Origin: Pontederia crassipes
Taxonomy: Eukaryota > Streptophyta > Magnoliopsida > Commelinales > Pontederiaceae
Assembly (NCBI GenBank): GCA_030549335.1
Contig: CM060198.1
Location: forward strand, 47,705,353-47,769,352
Length of the DNA stretch: 64,000 bases
Direction: 5' to 3'
The translations under genes and the position numbers were made by a program. Shown piece by piece: positions 62,255 to 64,000 of this stretch (positions within the stretch are counted from its first letter, which is position 1; the number at the start of each line of letters is the position of its first letter). The notes beneath the pieces are model-generated. The model was not told the DNA's origin, searched no databases, and saw only the letters and a list, made by a program, of their open reading frames with translations.

Positions 62255-63248
62255 TGTAGGATCGAAAGCACCAAGAGGGGGGGGGGGGGTGAATTGGTGA
62301 AATTAATTTTTTCAAAAATTCACCTTCGGAGAAATCCGATAAAAATGATCACAATCAAATAAGAATAATGCGTAGAAGAAGAATAAAGAACAAACACAAG
62401 GAGCCACGATATGTTGACGAGGTTCGGCCCAAATACTTTGGCCTACGTTCTCGCTCCGACTTCTCGACCTCGAGATCGCCGGAGATTCACTATCTTTCTC
62501 TTTTCTTGTAGGGAGAGAACAACCCTCTTTAAACAATCACGCCTTCTTCTCTACTCAAGAGGCTAGGCACACCTATATACAAGGAGCTCTCAATCTCACT
62601 AAATTCAGAAAGAAAATATTCCCTCTAAATCTTTTCTTTTACAAAAACGTTTCTCACACTCAAGACTAAGAAAAGAAAAGAGAAGAAATTTATAACTCTA
62701 TGCTAAAAAACTTGAGAGGAGCTCTAGGATGTTCTCTCTTGCTTGGATGATTTTTCTTCAAGCCTTGACACTCCTTTTATAGGATCCTAGGGGTGAGATT
62801 TCGTTCAAAAAATCTCCCCCAAATTTCTCCTCAAAATTCTAGCCATTACTGTTCATTTGACTGATGGGCCGATCGACCGCTGGGATGGACCGGTCGACCG
62901 GTCTATGTGACCGTTGTCTCATTTTTGCGCTTTGGCGGTGTCCGGTCGACCGGTCCTTTGATCGATATAACGACCGGTAATGTCTCGACGTCGATCGATC
63001 TAAATTGTTGTCTACTGGTCTGTCGATCGGTATAGTCTCGACGTCGACCGGCATCTTGTCGTCTTTCCTTCTATCGAATATCAGATCGACCAGTCGTGCT
63101 GAAAACTTTTCTTCCAACTTTAAATTTGGCGATTTCTTTGGCGAATCTGTTCGTATCAATTCTACACCTGCATTATCACTACTTGAGCATAGATTAGTAA
63201 CTTTTATGTCCATTTTAATTTGTTATCATCAAAACATAGGATTCAACA
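62255..63248 (-). repeat. 5' LTR of the copia element
   Basis: This 994-bp LTR contains a run of about 12 G near 62277 close to its 3' terminus in element orientation. It also contains a GGTCGACC palindrome array at 62868-63092. About 55 bases near 62860-62918 are absent from the other LTR. Confidence 0.92.
62868..63092. repeat. GGTCGACC palindrome array in the copia 5' LTR
   Basis: About nine variants, of which the first three (62870-62905) lie in the segment missing from the other LTR. Some are asymmetric through point changes. Confidence 0.82.
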
Positions 63249-63409
63249 CTTCACACTTTGAAGTAACAAGGCCTGGTGCATCAACAAGAAATTCAAGAAA
63301 TAGAGGTCATCCAAAACTCTGTTCAATCAGTGACATACAACAAGTCACTAATCGTTTATTTGAGCTGCAACCACCTCCTGATCCCTCTTTCCGGCATGAT
63401 CGACGCTGA

Positions 63410-64000
63410 GGACAGGGTCGATTCTAAGCTTGGGGGAGAGGACAACATGGTACATTTCTACTCTCTCCTTGATACATTCTTATTTATATTTTTCACAATC
63501 TCATTACTATTTTTCAATGAACAAACTATTTTGTGAAACCATACCACATTAACACATTGCAACATTTTATTTCTAATCAGTAAGGTAAGAGATGTTGATT
63601 TTGCCCCGTAGCCACAACTTGTTTTACAACCTCCTGAAACCATGTTCAAGAACACCTTGCTAATCCTGTCAAAATTTAACACACTTCACGATCTAATTCG
63701 GACCTTAAAAGCTTGACGACCAATCCTACTCATGCTCACCTCTCAATCATAAGACTGTTAATAATTATGTTAATGCTAACATCTTCAGTGCAGTATTAAG
63801 CCCAGTGAAAATGGACAAAACAAAAGTTAAAAGCAAAAGAAAAGAAGGCTGGTGTAATCCCAAAAGGTACAAAAAGGGTGCATTTCTGAACCTGGGTGAA
63901 TCTGGGTGAGTAGATCCGTAGGGGTTCATGCCTGGTACCCTAAGAGAAATTGCCCTGAGATGTGCCGATCAAAAACTCGCTACATAGACCACCCAGAATA
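63410..64000 (+). other. Athila 3' non-coding region
   Basis: The sequence TTCTAAGCTTGGGGGAG at 63423-63439 is the purine-rich signature that follows the third ORF in Athila elements. The rest to the window edge is non-coding, and the 3' LTR start is not visible. Confidence 0.6.

Larger units (their letters stand above)
54296..63248 (-). mobile_element. SIRE-type copia element with an extra ORF
   Basis: This 8.95-kb Ty1/copia element is nested in the Athila third ORF, and is in the opposite direction. LTRs of about 1 kb begin and end TGTAGGATCG and TTTAACA/TTCAACA on the plus strand. The duplications CTTCA are at 54291-54295 and 63249-63253. Order on the minus strand is gag, protease, integrase, reverse transcriptase, RNase H remnant, and then an additional ORF before the 3' LTR, as in the SIRE/Maximus lineage. 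Stops, frameshifts and a deletion in RNase H make it defective. Confidence 0.94.
53076..63409 (+). pseudogene. Athila third ORF (env position), split by the copia element
   Basis: This is the extra ORF downstream of pol in Athila elements. One frame runs from the ATG at 53076 to 54295 with in-frame stops at about 53571, 53949 and 54054. The remainder follows the copia insertion, from 63254 to the stop at 63407-63409, in the same frame once one copy of the CTTCA duplication is discounted. A helix-rich region (FFMKRWDLYKEVFQEFLG) is followed by LPNTGHRTPP and a C-terminal coiled coil (ILEQVSKLAEATARQHQD). The function of this ORF family is not established. I see no signal peptide or clear membrane segment. 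Confidence 0.7.
41960..64000 (+). mobile_element. Athila-type gypsy element, 5'-truncated, running off the right edge
   Basis: Order on the plus strand is gag (from about 41985), protease, reverse transcriptase, RNase H, integrase, then a third ORF and a non-coding 3' region. There is no 5' LTR or primer-binding site upstream, where an unrelated RNase H fragment lies instead. The 3' LTR would be beyond 64000. It is interrupted twice, at about 44770-50398 by a gypsy remnant and at 54296-63248 by a copia element. Subtracting those leaves about 7.5 kb of Athila sequence. Confidence 0.88.

Overview
This is nuclear DNA of a flowering plant. The evidence is spliced genes with canonical GT-AG introns, chromovirus, Athila and SIRE-type LTR retrotransposons, a MuDR transposase, and an equilibrative nucleoside transporter whose length and sequence are plant-like. 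The very GC-rich first exon of that transporter, beside an AT-rich second exon, suggests a monocot, but I cannot name the species. Host genes are a small minority; nested and mostly dead transposable elements fill the window.

Layout. 1-4060: one apparently intact host gene on the minus strand, a two-exon ENT1-like nucleoside transporter. 4061-6124: AT-rich spacer. 6130-14853: a complete but defective Del/Tekay-type gypsy chromovirus on the minus strand, flanked by AGTTT duplications. 15667-16152: a hAT-like MITE with an 8-bp duplication. 17468-29434: a PWWP-domain gene on the plus strand, split by a second Del/Tekay-type chromovirus (18116-27699, GTCAT duplications). 29848-30260: a small GRF zinc-finger pseudogene. 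About 30553-37562: a decayed MULE on the minus strand, interrupted by a CACTA-like element (about 32507-33729) and by a solo LTR (34940-37164, TTCCT duplications). 37563-41520: AT-rich DNA without genes. 41530-41867: an RNase H-like fragment. From about 41960 to the right edge: a 5'-truncated Athila element on the plus strand. Its reverse transcriptase is split by an older-looking gypsy remnant (about 44770-50398), and its third ORF is split by a SIRE-type copia element on the minus strand (54296-63248, CTTCA duplications).

Element boundaries are the firmest result. For five insertions I could match both termini and target-site duplications base by base. Almost every transposon gene carries stops or frameshifts.

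The most unusual signal lies outside the genes. Four different LTR families (two chromoviruses, the SIRE-type copia and the solo LTR) each carry an array of short palindromes built from CG-rich half-sites, with a sequence typical of that family. One chromovirus and the copia element share the same palindrome (core CGGTCGACCG). In the copia element the palindromes also sit upstream of an extra ORF that has its own CT-rich leader. This resembles motif clusters that transposon-encoded or host factors recognise, but no recognising protein can be shown from sequence alone.
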